A DNA stretch of 64,000 nt from Thelephora terrestris. Lineage: Eukaryota > Basidiomycota > Agaricomycetes > Thelephorales > Thelephoraceae. Where the stretch lies: positions 186,001 through 250,000 of the forward strand of contig WIUZ02000018.1 of the NCBI GenBank assembly GCA_015956445.1, read 5' to 3'. Positions 1-12,135 of this stretch are shown in pieces. The notes below the pieces were generated by a model. It did no database searches. It was not told where the DNA came from and saw only the letters and a program-made list of their open reading frames with translations. Each line of letters begins with the position of its first letter. The stretch's first letter is position 1. The translations under genes were made by a program, and so were the position numbers.

Positions 1-3000
1 TCCGAGACGTTGGCGTCCTCATCCTCCGAGTCAGGATCCCTGTCATCAAGGTCAACGCGTTCATCCTCTGAATTAGCGACAGAGTCCAGCAAGACGTCTT
101 CAGGAAGAGTAAATTCTTTGACACTCCTGACCACGGAGTGACTTTTGTTGTCATGGCCAACCAAGGTAACGAGGTCACCGACACCGTCATCACTACCTTC
201 GTCGGTTATGGGGTCGTCAACACCATCATCGTTGCTGTTGTCGCTGTGTACCATGGTGACAGGATCATCATCGCCGCTGTCATCCCCTTCCACGTCCGAC
301 CCAGCAAAGGGGTCATCGTCACCGTTCGGTTCCTCTGCATCTGTGGGATCTCTGAGACACATACATTTATACATGCTGCATATACGCACCTTTGAGTTTT
401 TGGTGCGCTACACCATGAAGGTGTCTCCGAACTGCTCGAATCATGGCCACCCAGGCAATCGCCTTGCGGAATCCATGAAATCCTTTTGGGATGTTGACAT
501 CTCTACCAATGTGCCTATGCCACGAAAGTTGGTCCTTGATTCGCACGACTCTATCACCATCAACAGTCATCTTCTTCAACTTCTTGAGGCTGAGGATTGG
601 CTTGAATTCATTAAGCTTGGCCATCCGGTGATCGGTTCGCTCCTTGCGTCTATCTGCTGCAGCACGCTTCTCCTTGGCATTCTTGGCATCTTCCTGTGCC
701 TGTGAGAGGAGGAAACCTCGGTATGCCTTGCTCTCGTCCTGTTCTCGTGCCATACCTCGAAGATAATGTCTACCCTCCGGGGAAAGCTTTGACATGTAGT
801 CCACAACCCCAGGATTGAGCCTAAGTTTTCGATAAATGCTCTCACTTGATGTGTCAATCAAAAAAGGCTTACCTGGACATCAATTTCATGTTAACCATAT
901 TGAATGTTATGTTAGGGAAGGCGCGGTACTCTCGTCGGAGAACACCGAGTACACCCTCATTGAGATCATTGGCTGGGTGCCTGAAGGCGATGCGACGTTG
1001 CTCCGGGGTTGCTTCTGTGACCTTGGGGTCGTCACAGATGTCTCGGGTAAAATCCTGCCACGTCTCGAGTGCACCTTTGAAGAAGGCAATCAGAATTTCC
1101 CGTAGATGTGGTAATGAATCCTTGTTGGCTCGAATAATATTGATAGCATCCTCGTTATCCCATGGCTCCCCGTACAGGGTCCCAACCCTATGTGAAGCGG
1201 TCTGCTCGAGCAACAGATCAGGGTCATCGATCACGGCGCCCATGTGTTGTTTGATGCGATCGTAGTCTGGACCGAGGTCCAACCCGTTCAACGACGCGAC
1301 GTTCGGTGTGCGGATGCGCTGAGCAAACGGAATGCTGATCACCTGGGAATAAAGAGACATCGCTGCAAGTTCGGTGAGGGTAGGAGGGTCATTGAGGCCA
1401 GCTTCCACATTCCGTTCAAGGTGATTGAGTTCGTTGCTGAGGGCCTTCGAGTCTGCTACCTTCCTTAAGAAGGCAAGATAAAGGTCTCGGTGGTGAAGAA
1501 TTTCTGTTGCAGCGAAGCCGTGAGTCTGATAACGGTTGTTACTTGTGTCCGGGAATTGGATCGGCCGTGAAGTCTTGAGGAAGTCGATTGAGAAGGCTCG
1601 AAACCGTTCCTGGTGCCCCTTCTTCGTCTCCCTATGCTTAACCAGTGAGCCCAGAAGCCCTGTCAACTTCGCCCCTCCCCTATCTCCAGATTCAACTAAG
1701 GCGTCCTCTGGAAGCGAGCCAGAATTTGCGGCAATGGCCTTGAACTTGCTCATCAACGCAATCGGTGTCATTCCATCGCCGGTTTCCTTCCACCAACTTG
1801 CCATCCTGTCTACCCCGCCTTTCATTGCGTTCAAATCTTTGTGCATAGCGCATCCAGACCACACCCAGTAGTCCACCAATGCCTTCTCCTCAGGTGACAG
1901 CCGCTCGTACACTCGTTCGCCAAGACAAATCTGCGCCTCGCGGATTAACCTCTTCGCAAAGGAAAGCTGCTCATCGAGTGAAAAATTGAGGTATTTTTCG
2001 GGACCACCAATCTCCTCCATTAACGCCTTCCCTCTCTCTCGAAAGACCTCATCCCACTCCCCCGCATACTCGCCCGAAAGCATTGCGGCCTCTCCTCGGA
2101 GCTCTCGGTCGCAATCCTGATGGAACTTCTGCAACATGCCCGAGAGTTTCTTCTGATCCGAGGCGTGATCACTAAGATATCCTCTCAACTTCTCCCATAT
2201 CCGGGTTGGATCAGCAGGTACGACGCTCCCGATGGGGCTCTTGTTATAAGTATCGCAGAGGTGTTCGACTGTATGTTTCCATCCCTCGAATTGTGTGTCA
2301 GTGGTGTGGTTCACCTCAGGCGTGATCCCGACGAAGAGATCCTTTGGTGGGTCACAGCCCTGGGAGATGACAACCGCGTGCCTTGCCGAGTACTGAATGC
2401 CCTTGTGGCTTGTGCCATCACCACTAAAAGTGATCGCTGAGAGTGCTGAGTGAGTACACGAAATCATTCCAGCAGGAACACAAACCGATGCAGTTTAAAA
2501 CATACTCGGTTATCATTAGTCCCGCCGCAATACCTCCCTCTCGAACCGCTCGTCCGCTCGTCCTAGTGCTCCATTTTCCAACAATCGTCACCCCCAACGC
2601 ATCCGCATTCAACTTCGTGACCGACCACGTCTTCGATATCGGGACCCCCTCGTTGACGAGCGTCACGATCGCGTTGCGCGCCCAATCTTGGACAATCCCT
2701 CGCCTGTCCTTGACGTATCGAACGATTGGCAGGTCTGCATCGGGGTCCCTGCTATGCTTCAAAGCTTTCTGGACTGCGTGTTCCATTCTCGAGGGTTCCC
2801 GGCGATTCCGAGCGTTGAGCCTCGCAAGATTCTTTGACAGGTTCCTATTCCGATCCCTCAAATCTTCGACCTTCCCTTCGTAACGCTCCCCGGCTACCCT
2901 AACCCCTTCCTCGACACCTTCTTCGAACAGAACTTCCGACTTGTGTTCCACGTCCTCTAAATTCTTTCGCAGCCACTTCTCTCGCCGCTGAGAGTTGTAC

Positions 3001-3182
3001 TGCAACCTTTTAGACTCCTCATGCTCCTTCCTATACTTTTTATCTGCCTTATATTGGAGACGGCGTTGTTTGGGGCTGATTGCCTCGGCCTCGGGTTGAG
3101 ACTTCGGTAGCCAGCGTCGTTCATGGATAGTGGCGGCGTGAGCTTTCTGTTTTTCTGACCGCTGACGGCCTTTGAGAGGCAT
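1..3182 (-). CDS. Agaricomycete RNase H-like family protein, transposase-like, 3' end outside window
   Basis: I read four exons: 3182-2486, 2445-873, 838-390 and 349 to the window edge. The introns are 40, 34 and 40 nt; the 34-nt one could instead be 28 nt. Exon 1 starts MPLKGRQRSEKQ and gives a basic, coiled-coil-rich region, then a conserved block (SKTWSVTKLNADALG). Exon 2 has GDGTSHKG near its start, CAMHKDLNAMKGG in the middle and NDLNEGVLG near its end. The D, H and E in these motifs are spaced as in an RNase H-fold nuclease, but catalysis is inference. Exon 3 is helical and highly charged. Exon 4 is very acidic (many D and E) and has no stop before position 1. From memory this belongs to a large family of hypothetical proteins in mushroom genomes, with no assigned function that I know of. 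It could be a transposase of a DNA transposon or a domesticated relative; no terminal repeats are visible here. Confidence 0.75.
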
Positions 3183-3661
3183 AGTGTGGGATGTTAGAGA
3201 GAGATGGAGGTTGGCAGAGAGTGAATTTTCGTTGAAACTCCTGTCTGACCAACTTCGTATGTTCATCGGTTTCGGTTACGTAATCCGTGTGTGGACAAAT
3301 ACAGCAGTTCCGTCTTTTGCTTGATATGTCGGACGCAACAAACCAACTCCCCGCCCATCGATCCGGATTCGTCAACATGGAGGGGGTGGATGTCGTGCCT
3401 GGATTCAAAGCAAAACCCTGTATTTCAGTCCTAATTTTCTATCGATGTCTCATATATGACTATCACTGTTTGGGGCAGACACGCAAACACCGCATACCTT
3501 TGAACAATGCACCATGTTTGTTTTATCATGTTCAAAATTCCCATCTCAAAAGGTTTGAATTGTATTGTTCGCGAACACTTCCAACGAGCGCGCGATTTCT
3601 GGGGCCGTAAGCGCCTGACGATCGGGCCGTGAATTTGGCCGGGCGTTGCCTACCGCCACTA
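3183..3661. other. Spacer upstream of the minus-strand gene
   Basis: No gene is supported. The stretch holds the presumed promoter and leader of the minus-strand gene that starts at 3182. It ends at the TA duplicated by the Tc1/mariner-like insertion. Short open frames here show no recognisable domain. Confidence 0.5.
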
Positions 3662-3684
3662 AGGTAGGGGGGTCAATGATGTCG
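3662..3684 (+). repeat. Terminal inverted repeat, left
   Basis: This is 23 bp with a run of six G. It matches the reverse complement of 6311-6333 exactly and is preceded by TA. Confidence 0.93.
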
Positions 3685-3863
3685 TCCGTATCACATGACG
3701 GTGACCGGGTGTGACTTGACTCATACATATTATTGTTTCGACGGATAACTCAAATCGGGACATAGTTCGCACGAAATAGTAGAAACAACAATATATACTG
3801 TAGACAGATAAACGTGGTGGCCAGAGTACATGTTGTGGACGTCGTACCTACGGAATTAAAATA

Positions 3864-5851
3864 CTACAAAGGACCTATACCCGAAGACCTGAGATCTGAC
3901 TTCCAACCGGGAGGAAGTGTACGATGACCGTGGTATTTCCTACCCGCCCATGCTGCTTGCACGGCATCCAACCCGTTTCGATAACTATCCATAAAACGGA
4001 GAGTCCTGTTCAAATACCTGAGTCAATGTTAGCCTATCAAGTGTTTAGCGAACAATAAAACGAAGCTTACTGTCGGACGTGTCTGGGTGAAATAGCGTTC
4101 AACACGTTGACGACGTACGAGTGCATCACTGCTTCTTTGGGTGACAGCGGAAACTCGCGATACATCAGCTTCGCGTAGCACCAGCATTGTTCGATCGGAT
4201 TGAGTTCGGGGTGAAACTTGGGAAGGAACAGAGCAGGAGAACCACGCTCCTCGCAGCGCGTTTCGAGCGTGGACTTGACGGTGGCGAAATCGGGTTGGTT
4301 GAAGAGGAAGCGGCGGATACAGCAATCGATCCGGTCCTTGGGACACTTGAAGTCCTTGCATTGCGCATTGAGGCTTGCCTCCTTGGGATACCCTCGTTCT
4401 GTGAGGATCACGGCCATACCCTTGAAGAGACCGGCCTGCGGGTGCCCTTTTTCGAAGTAGAGAGGCTGTGGTTGGCCATTCGGAAGTATGCCATCAGCCA
4501 TCCGAACCCGCTTCTTTAATTTCTTTCGATCAGGGCCGTAAACAGGGCGGCCGAGTTCACCGGTCGCGTCAATTTCCACGAGCCAGTTCACCTCCTTCCC
4601 TGGTTCCTTCGGATCTGGCTTTGATGTCTTCTTGGGCATGTGTCGGGCAGAAAGAGACCCCGGTGGTCGTTTTGTGTGGATGGTGGCATTGTCAAAGATA
4701 AAGATATGGTCGTCATTGGGATAGTAATTTTGGAGGATATCGATAGCGTTATCGACCTGGCGTAGGATATCCTCATTGGTAAAGTACCCTTCCCGGTTCG
4801 CTCCGGGACGGAAGAGCACTCGAGCTGACTCTGTTCCGTCTGGGGAACACAACCAACCGTAGTCAGCGGAGACGAAGTCCGAAACCATCAACGAGACACC
4901 TTCACCCTTCGGCAGGGGGACAGGCTTCTCGCTGACGTGAACCCAACGACACTTTCTCCGATCGTTCTGATAGAATATGCACTGATCGTGAAACCAGAGG
5001 ACAGTGTGACGGGTCGGCGAAGGGGAAGAAGGGTCAACGAGATGGGTGAGATTATCCTTGTCCCAAGCCCGGATAGTTGGCTCACGTTGAGCGAGTGCGG
5101 GAAGAAAGACGTTCTGACGGTAATGCACAATGTCCGGACGCTCGTGTCCATCGAGATAAGTTCCTTTTGGTGTCTGCCGCCACGCGAAGTTGAGTTTCGA
5201 CATCCACTCACGGGCGGTGCTGAGCGCAACGGGTTCGAGGATGTGATAGCGTTCAATGAGTTCGGGTTTTTTCATGAAATCGGTGATCGCCTGGGCGGAG
5301 ACATACAACCCAATCCCGGCAATATAAGCCACCAGCTCCTCAACGAAATCAATGTTGTCAAGGAGGGAACCGCGGCCAGATCTTGCGTGGTTGTGATATG
5401 GGAGTGCGGACCGGTCACGAATGAAATCCTTGCCCCAAGCTCGAAGCCGTCGACTACAGCTGATACCCTGCCCAAGAATGGCAGCAGTATAATCGGCGGC
5501 TTTAATCCATTCTTTGCCGGTGATGTAAATGGCAAGGAACCGATCGAGGTGATCTAATCGAGTTCTAAGGATGACATCCGAGCGAAGTGTGCCGTTGCGT
5601 GACTTGAGGAGTGTGCGAAGGTCAGCCAACGCCAGAGTGGCATAATAAACTGATGGGGGCCAGCAAGTTTTCTGGCCATTGTCGATGTTCGTGTGTGGGA
5701 AGAGGATGGGCGAGATATTGGCTGTCGTGGTGGACAACTTTAGTGGGATTGGGGTGGAAGCGTTGATGGCAGACTGAATGGATGACCGGCTGCCTTGAAT
5801 ACGGATTATCGGAACGTCCGCAGGGCCGGTGGGAAACGATTGAACAGCCAA
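3864..5851 (-). CDS. Tc1/mariner-like DDE transposase, 644 aa, two exons
   Basis: The protein would cut and rejoin the ends of the element around it. Exon 1 runs from the ATG at 5851 to 4071. A GTAAGC donor and a CTCAG acceptor bound a 53-nt intron (4070-4018), and exon 2 runs 4017-3864 to a TAG. Reading straight through gives a stop inside the intron and loses the conserved tail; splicing restores YLNRTLRFMDSYRNGLDAV and then AAWAGRKYHGHR, typical of this mushroom family. The likely triad is D289 (LWFHDQCIF), D387 (IFIFDNATIH) and E554 (NPIEQCW). The second-D-to-E gap of 167 residues is far longer than in classical Tc1/mariner enzymes and contains a Cys-rich insert (C498, C503, C510, C511). 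The N-terminal 250 residues should bind the ends. The frame is open throughout, so the gene may be functional. Confidence 0.88.
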
Positions 5852-6310
5852 AACTATGGCCGAAACCTGATCACGGTTAACTCAACCCCATTGGATGATC
5901 GTGCCAGGGTGATGTCACTTACATTCCTTGCACCGATTGTTGGGCTCTGCCTCAAGTTTGATAACGAGGTGATGCTCTGTACTTTTGGCATGGTGGTTTG
6001 CAGGAAAAATAGCGATTTATGATAACCTAGGTTTCGAGCTCTTTCCGCAGTGCTATTATTACTAAGTAATTTTAATGAAGATTTGTTCGGCCGGCATGAG
6101 TCAACGAACACGGGAAACCTTGGTTTCATCGTCCCTAAAGTTTACTGCAATGGACAGGGTGGGGAAATACACAGGGGTTTCTACTAATACTCTGCTCTAT
6201 GCTCAAACTTTCCGCACGTCCGTACAATAAGTATCGAGTGAGCTACGAGTTTTTTAATGAATTTGAGGGTTTCTTGTCACTTTTCGTCACGCCCGACTGC
6301 GGAAAGTAGG

Positions 6311-6333
6311 CGACATCATTGACCCCCCTACCT
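6311..6333 (-). repeat. Terminal inverted repeat, right
   Basis: This is the exact inverted copy of 3662-3684, followed by TA. Confidence 0.93.
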
Positions 6334-7065
6334 TACCTACATCTACACTAGAATGCGCTTGTTCAAGAAATATAAAAAATATCTCCGAACCTGCCCTGCA
6401 CCTGGCCCTTTTCATCCCTACCCATGTTGCTTTAGGACCGCTCGGCATCGGTGCGGATCCGAACTCGGGCGTTGCACCCAAAGGTGCGTTCCGGTTATAA
6501 GCCGATTCAGACTATCTGATCACCATGCCAGGGTCAAACGGTGGGAGCAAACCTAGGGTTGCAACTCAAGACAGAACTGCGAATCAGCAACCCGGTCCAT
6601 TGGGTGTTTTGACTGTGACTCCCAGTTTTGAGGATACTATTACACGTGAGTCCATCCTGCCACGACTGATGGGGCCGGTGTCTGTGATCCTGATGATCCC
6701 AAGCTCCCCATTACAAAGCTGGAAAGTCTTCATAAACATTTCCCTACCGAGAACAGTTGAAGATGAAAGGCTCCAGCTCAAAACTGCGTGTTCCCGAGTC
6801 CACGACGCCAAAACTCATGGCCGATCGGACTATGACGCACTGTCCGTCAGCTACTAGGTATCGATGGCACCCTTCGGTGGACTGACAAGATTTTTTATGT
6901 CGGCAGAAAGCCTTGTATTGCTTGGTGACGCTTCTCTACGGAGAAGACAGAGAAACAACCGGTCTGACCACTTGACCCTCACTGCAGCGTAGTTGTCTCC
7001 CCTTCTGAGAGCTCAAGCCGATCAAAGTACTCCGAGAGTCGTCCTTCGACTATTGAAAGTAGGCT
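6334..7065. other. Spacer between the transposon and the first A unit
   Basis: No gene can be supported with confidence. An ATG at 6525 opens a frame with a GTGAG donor-like site near 6646, so a 5' exon of a host gene disrupted by the following unit is possible. I cannot recognise its product. The last five bases (AGGCT) are the target duplication of the A1 unit. Confidence 0.4.
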
Positions 7066-8434
7066 TGTCAGGGCCACTCTACCCCAACAACTACCAGTGC
7101 ACTGAGCCGACTCCGCAGAGTACTCACTAGTCCAACTAGCTTGTGAGAGAACGATCACATCTCTATTCTTCCGGTAGGTTGTCCGAGGTCACTACAAGTC
7201 AGGTCGAAATCCTAAAGAGAAACCCAACCTAAACCGTACTTCGTTCGGTTTAACAAGCAAGGGTTTATCTCTACAACAGGATTGATGACTCCACCAGGTG
7301 ATCGACTGGACGCTCGAGGTGTTCTAATGTGAACGCTGGGGTTCTATAGTTACGAGGCGCAGTTGACGCGCAGAGCGGGAGGGAGAGCAGATGGGGTGTC
7401 TTGGATCAAACAAGAAACTCTGACTTGTCCTTAACTGCAACTGGGCTGAGAAGGGCAGAGGATTTCCTGAGGTAACAAAACTAAGGTACTACGATACAGC
7501 CACAGTTGCTACTTATACTAAAGGAGTGGCCATGACGTCAATACCCTAATATACCCTTATCAAGTCCAGAACAAAGGGAGATAAGGAGTGTGAGAACGCT
7601 AAGTAAGGGAAGCGAACAAATATGACGCGTGGGAGAATAAAGGACAAAGGGCCTTACTAGCGTGTGAAGGATTGCATAAAAGATAAGGAATGTCCGCATG
7701 AAACATAGGGGTAAAGATAACACTAGTCCTAAAAGAAAGAGAGGCATGGGGTCATAAAAGTTCGTACCTGGGGATCACACCCAAGGGTCAGGTGAGAATC
7801 TTCTTGAATACTTCTTGTAGAGCGGCTAAAGACCGAAGCCATTCATCATCCCTTGTTGTCTGTAGGCGGTAACAGCATCACGGACTAGTGGCAACCTCAA
7901 CGTACGTCCGAACATGAGGAGGTCGGGCCTAGACTCATGGGACATGAGGGATTACAAATTCGCCGGCGTTTCACGCTAACGGCTACTCCACATGCGCTGG
8001 GCTAACCAAAAGAATCCTAGGGCGATGCTTCCGAATAGCGGCGAGTCCTTCCTCCGGTTAGGAGACTGTGATGTGACTGTCCACGTGTGTGATCAGGGTC
8101 CAGGGTTGATCGTAATCGTAAAGTCATGAGGGGTCGTAAAGGGGTTCGTGATGTCATAAAGGGGTCATCAGGGTCTTGAGACCTAATTTTAGTGCGCGCG
8201 CGTTCTAGGCATTCCGGAACGAAGTTCTTCCAAGGCCGTCCCGCGGGCCGAGGTGTCAGCTTGATGTAGTAAGCCAACGATGATGGTACAGTGGCGGAAG
8301 TTGATATGACCCGGACCAATGAGGTTCGTCGAGGTAGGTCACGTGAAGGATCACCGATCTAGGCTATAAGAAGGACGTCTTCTTGGAGCCATCCTTGATC
8401 AGCAACACCAGCAACTTCCCCATCATCTCACCAA

Positions 8435-10661
8435 ATGTCTTTCCCAAACAACCACACCTACAAAGTCGCCAACGGCATTTCTACCATCTCCCGTATCAAC
8501 CGTCGTGCCGCCAACCGCAAGACCTATGCCAATGAGGCGGGGGTTCCCTACGCCACCGATGAACAGGTGGGGTGGAGTTAGAAATAACTTTTGGTGTTAA
8601 TTCTAACTCGGTTCCAATAGATCTTGGAGGTCGTCAAGCAGGTGGACGCAGAACGTCTCAGGGAGACGATCCCACATCTGATGGGATTGACCTGGGATGA
8701 TGAGCTCTGGGTCCGGTCCATGATTGCTGAGAAGGTGATCTTCCAGATGAGGGGTCGGTTCGGGGAATTGGAGCACCCGATCAAGAAGGAGCTTTGGTAC
8801 ACCCTGCAGAGGGGTATCTACGATCAGGACCTGTTGGAGCACGGAGCAACCGTTCCTCGGGCTGTCCGCCATGCCACCGCTTCCACCACGTTGTTGTGGT
8901 CGCTCGTTCGAGAAGGAGAAAGCCGGGTAGGTTTTCAGTCTGGATAACTGAGTATGACTCTCAATTAACCAAACACCTAGGTTGAACGATTGGAGCGCGA
9001 GGTGAAGGAGGCGAAGGCAGACGTCCTTCGTCTGTCGGCGGAGGGTTTTCAGATGAAGGAGACTCTGGCCGCCTTCCAGCAGGGGACGAACGAAGCATTG
9101 GAAGCGATGGTTGCCAACCATCAAGACACTGGGGGCAGGGGCACCTGGAATCGGTGATTACATCCCGATTACATGGTGAGTTCATGTGCACTTTTCAATG
9201 ATTGTAATCGCCGATTCCAGGTTGATTACATTTAAAATGTTACCTTGACATGTAATTCAACTGTGCCCACCAACTCCAATTGAAATTTCCTAAAAATGTT
9301 CCCAAGCAATGTTTCCTGAATGTGCCCACTGGGCACATTGTGAAAACATCTCATGTTTTTGAGCGCATTTAGATTACATCTTGGACGATTGAAGAACATG
9401 TTGACTACATTGCAGTATCATTTTTGCTGACAGGTAAAAAACATCCCAGAAACATTTGTAGAGAACATACCAAATGTAATTGATGGACATTGGCTGGATT
9501 ACATGTCAAGGTAACATTTGAAATGTAACCAACCTGGAATCGGCAATTACAATCATTGAAAAGTGCACATGAACTCACCATGTAATCAAGATGTAATCAC
9601 CGATTCCAGGTGCCCTTGCCCCCAGTGAGAGCTGATCGCCGGGTTGAAGGTTAGGGACAACAATATTAAGGGGGCCTTGAAGAGGAGGGACGATGAGGTA
9701 GCTTTCCTCATCTTGAAGACGAAATGAGGGAAGCTGACATCTTTCTTCTAGACTGAACAACTCGAGGACTTAGTGTCCGTTTTGACAGCACGGGTCGAGT
9801 CCTTGCAGGACAAGACTTGTAATTGCAAGGAAGGTCCAGTCTTGGTTGGTCAGGGAACAGCCGACGTTCCGTTCGAGTTGGAGTACGCCGACGAGGTGGT
9901 ACTCCCATTGCCTAACCCGTCGTCCTACGCGACACCTCCAGTTGAGAATGCGGTTCCTGTCCCGACTCCGGCTCCGGCTTCAGCTTCCACGTTGGCCGAG
10001 TCCGACAAGGAGAACTGTGGACGTTGCGTCTTGCAGCCAATCCATCAGTTGGTGAAGATCGAGGATACTGTCATGAAGGTCGACCGGGCTGAAGACGTTC
10101 CGAGGGTCGCCGAGGTACGTCCGGTGACTAAGGGGCAAAGATGCACACGCTCTCGACGCCGTCCTGCTCATCGTATGACCGCATCGGCTAATCCTTACCC
10201 GCGACCAGTTGGGTCGGATGGTGACCAGTCTGATCGAGGTGAGGAGCGAAGATTCTGATATCGGGTCCTCCGTCCCTACCGACAGGTCGCTTCCGAGATC
10301 GCAATGCGCCGACGCCTTCGACTCGCGTTCAAGAGTCCCACCCAGGGATTAGATGAGGGAGAGGGTGGATCGCTCTATGGAGACGGAGGAGAACTTGTCG
10401 ACTACGTCGACAGTGCTGTCGAGCAGTCACCCGGTGATGGAGATGTGGGACCAGGTGTTCAGCAGTTCGGTGACATCTGGGAGGCTGATCGGTCCGCTCG
10501 AAGGAGTCTCTTCCTATCGGCTTGAACTAGTCGTCCAGCTGAGTGCTGAAGATGGGGACGCCATGTTCGGGGAGGTCCTTGCGAGGAGGGGCCAGGCCTA
10601 TGATCTCCGGGATGGACGGTTGGTGACCTTCAGGCCTGCCGTAGATAGAGTGGACTTTTGA
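8435..10661 (+). pseudogene. A-family antisense gene: DDELW domain, coiled coil, proline/acidic tail
   Basis: The gene starts MSFPNNHTYKVANGIS at 8435. In order, its blocks encode a short basic N-terminus, a domain with LTWDDELWVRSMIAEK and GIYDQDLLEHGA, a coiled coil (EREVKEAKADVLRL), a CNC motif (DKTCNCKEG), and a proline-rich then acidic C-terminal region. The blocks are separated by short GT-AG intervals, as in a spliced gene. Two overlapping frames stay open near the 3' end, closing near 10525 and 10661, and I cannot tell which is used. The gene is interrupted by the foldback at 9127-9627. Its function is unknown; no reverse transcriptase, protease or integrase motif is present. Confidence 0.6.
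9127..9627. mobile_element. CACTG foldback element (501 bp), 3-bp duplication AGA
   Basis: The ends are CACTGGGGGCAGGGGCACC and its near-exact inverse, and most of the element is palindromic. AGA flanks both sides (9124-9126 and 9628-9630). CACTG ends with a 3-bp duplication fit a non-autonomous CACTA (EnSpm) element. It interrupts the coiled-coil block of the A1 gene. Confidence 0.85.
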
Positions 10662-10840
10662 GAACTGTATAAGCATCATATAGCCGATTTGTTTGCCACG
10701 AATGTATGCGCGTTTTGTGTGTGTTTGGAATGATGGGTGTGAAGGATAAGGAGGGTGAAGCATTCAAACATAAGAATTGATAAGAAGAGTTCGAAGAAAG
10801 AGCGTGTTATAAAAATTTAAAAAATACCATGTTCCTGACA

Positions 10841-11603
10841 AGGCTGAACCGGGTATCCCGAGTACCCTCATCACGATCTCGGGGACGTTCGCATCAGCTC
10901 GCGAGGGCGAAGAGAGGGAGAGTAACCCTCACGATCCGAGAGGGCCCGGGCTTCGATCCGTTACAGGGAAGCGTGACGAATGAAACGATGGGCCTCTTGG
11001 CTTGTTCGGACCACGGAGGTCATAGGGTCCTCGGCGATGGCTGGGTTCTGGCATTTGGTAGAGGGAGGCTTTTGTTGAACTTTCGGGCATCTTCGCGTTT
11101 TCCCCTGGAAACAAAGGGATAATGTGAAATAAAGACGTGGATGAAATGAAGGATTGATTTATGCCCAGCAGTTCGACGACTCTGAGACCTTCCGCGCCTG
11201 AGATGAGGGCTGGCAGTGCACAGGCGTGGGCCAGATGCAGTTTCGATGTACAATCCGAGTACGAGCCATATTCATTGGTGTTGGTGAGAACGTCTGAAAC
11301 CAAGTTGATGTGAGAAGTGGCGGCAGCATCTACCTCGGAGTCAACGAAGGCCGCACCAGAGGACCACCAGCAATCGCACAATTTTGTCGGTATTGATTGT
11401 AGTTGTCGGCATTGGACATTCCGCAGCCCCAGATAGAGAGAAATGCGAAGTGGAGGATGTCGTTTGAACCGGCATGAGATCCAATTCTCCTCTGGACGGA
11501 AGAAACTTGAATATTTTCCAGCGTCTAGCTTCCCAGAACGGAATCAGGCCACAAGGCCAGCTATCTCTTATCAGCCCACCATCGACACCGAACTCACGAC
11601 AAA
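10841..11603. other. Spacer upstream of the STAND gene
   Basis: This should include the promoter of the STAND gene starting at 11604. A minus-strand frame at about 10929-11381 looks somewhat protein-like (EVDAAATSHINLVSDV), but I do not recognise it. It could be an exon of an unidentified gene; I make no firm call. Confidence 0.4.
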
Positions 11604-11808
11604 ATGGGATTGCAAGATTTTCTCCGTCGATTAGAAGACCGCCATCGAGAACGAAGCAGGGCAAGGAGCGAGACAGGTCCCATCGGGGAGCCAAGCGAAG
11701 TTGAACCCGTCGCGCCGCGCCCCACAGGATCAGCACCAGATCTCCGCATCGGTGACCCGAACCAACCTACTCTTGGGCCCTCGGCCGCTCGCATTCAAGA
11801 TTCCAACG

Positions 11809-12135
11809 GTACGAAGCCATTTAATCTCCAGCAGATCCGTCTAACCGTGCTTTTCCACACGACGCAGATTTTCCTTCCACTTTTACTCAATTCCAGCCTG
11901 ATTCTAGCGAAAAGCAAAGCACAGTCGCACCACGTATCGCCGATCCGACACCAGATCTATACAGTGTTGTCCCGACTCTACAAACAATCGAGCCCTCCGC
12001 CTCTCACGATCAGAACTCTAACGGTATGCGGTCATTTGCTTCCCAGAACATCCGTCTCATTGTACTTCTTCACGCTACCCAGATCCCCCCTCCACTTCCA
12101 CACCATTCCAGCCTGATTCAATCAAAACACAAGGC
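11809..12135 (+). repeat. Tandem intron-exon duplication inside the STAND gene
   Basis: Introns 11809-11867 and 12024-12082 are both 59 nt and clearly related in sequence. The exon starts that follow encode similar peptides (DFPSTFTQFQPDS and DPPSTSTPFQPDS). One intron plus the exon start after it has therefore been duplicated. Confidence 0.7.

Larger units (their letters stand above)
3662..6333 (-). mobile_element. Complete Tc1/mariner-like DNA transposon with TA duplication
   Basis: The element starts at 3662 (AGGTAGGGGGGTCAATG) and ends at 6333 with the exact inverted complement; the perfect repeat is 23 bp. It is flanked by TA on both sides (3660-3661 and 6334-6335), the target duplication of the Tc1/mariner superfamily. 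A single spliced transposase gene lies inside on the minus strand. Nothing is inserted in it and its ends are perfect, so it looks recent and whole. Confidence 0.93.
7066..10840 (-). mobile_element. LTR-like unit A1 (TGTCA...TGACA), 5-bp duplication AGGCT
   Basis: The unit starts TGTCAGGGCCACTCTACC at 7066 and ends CATGTTCCTGACA at 10840. AGGCT occurs immediately on both sides (7061-7065 and 10841-10845). The TATA box and leader-like region lie near 7520 and read leftward, so in LTR orientation the unit runs on the minus strand. It carries a plus-strand gene (8435 to about 10661), opposite to the TATA direction. A CACTG foldback (9127-9627) is inserted; without it the length is about 3.27 kb. 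Both edges are present and the duplication is perfect, so the insertion is probably young. Classing it as a solo LTR is inference. Confidence 0.82.
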
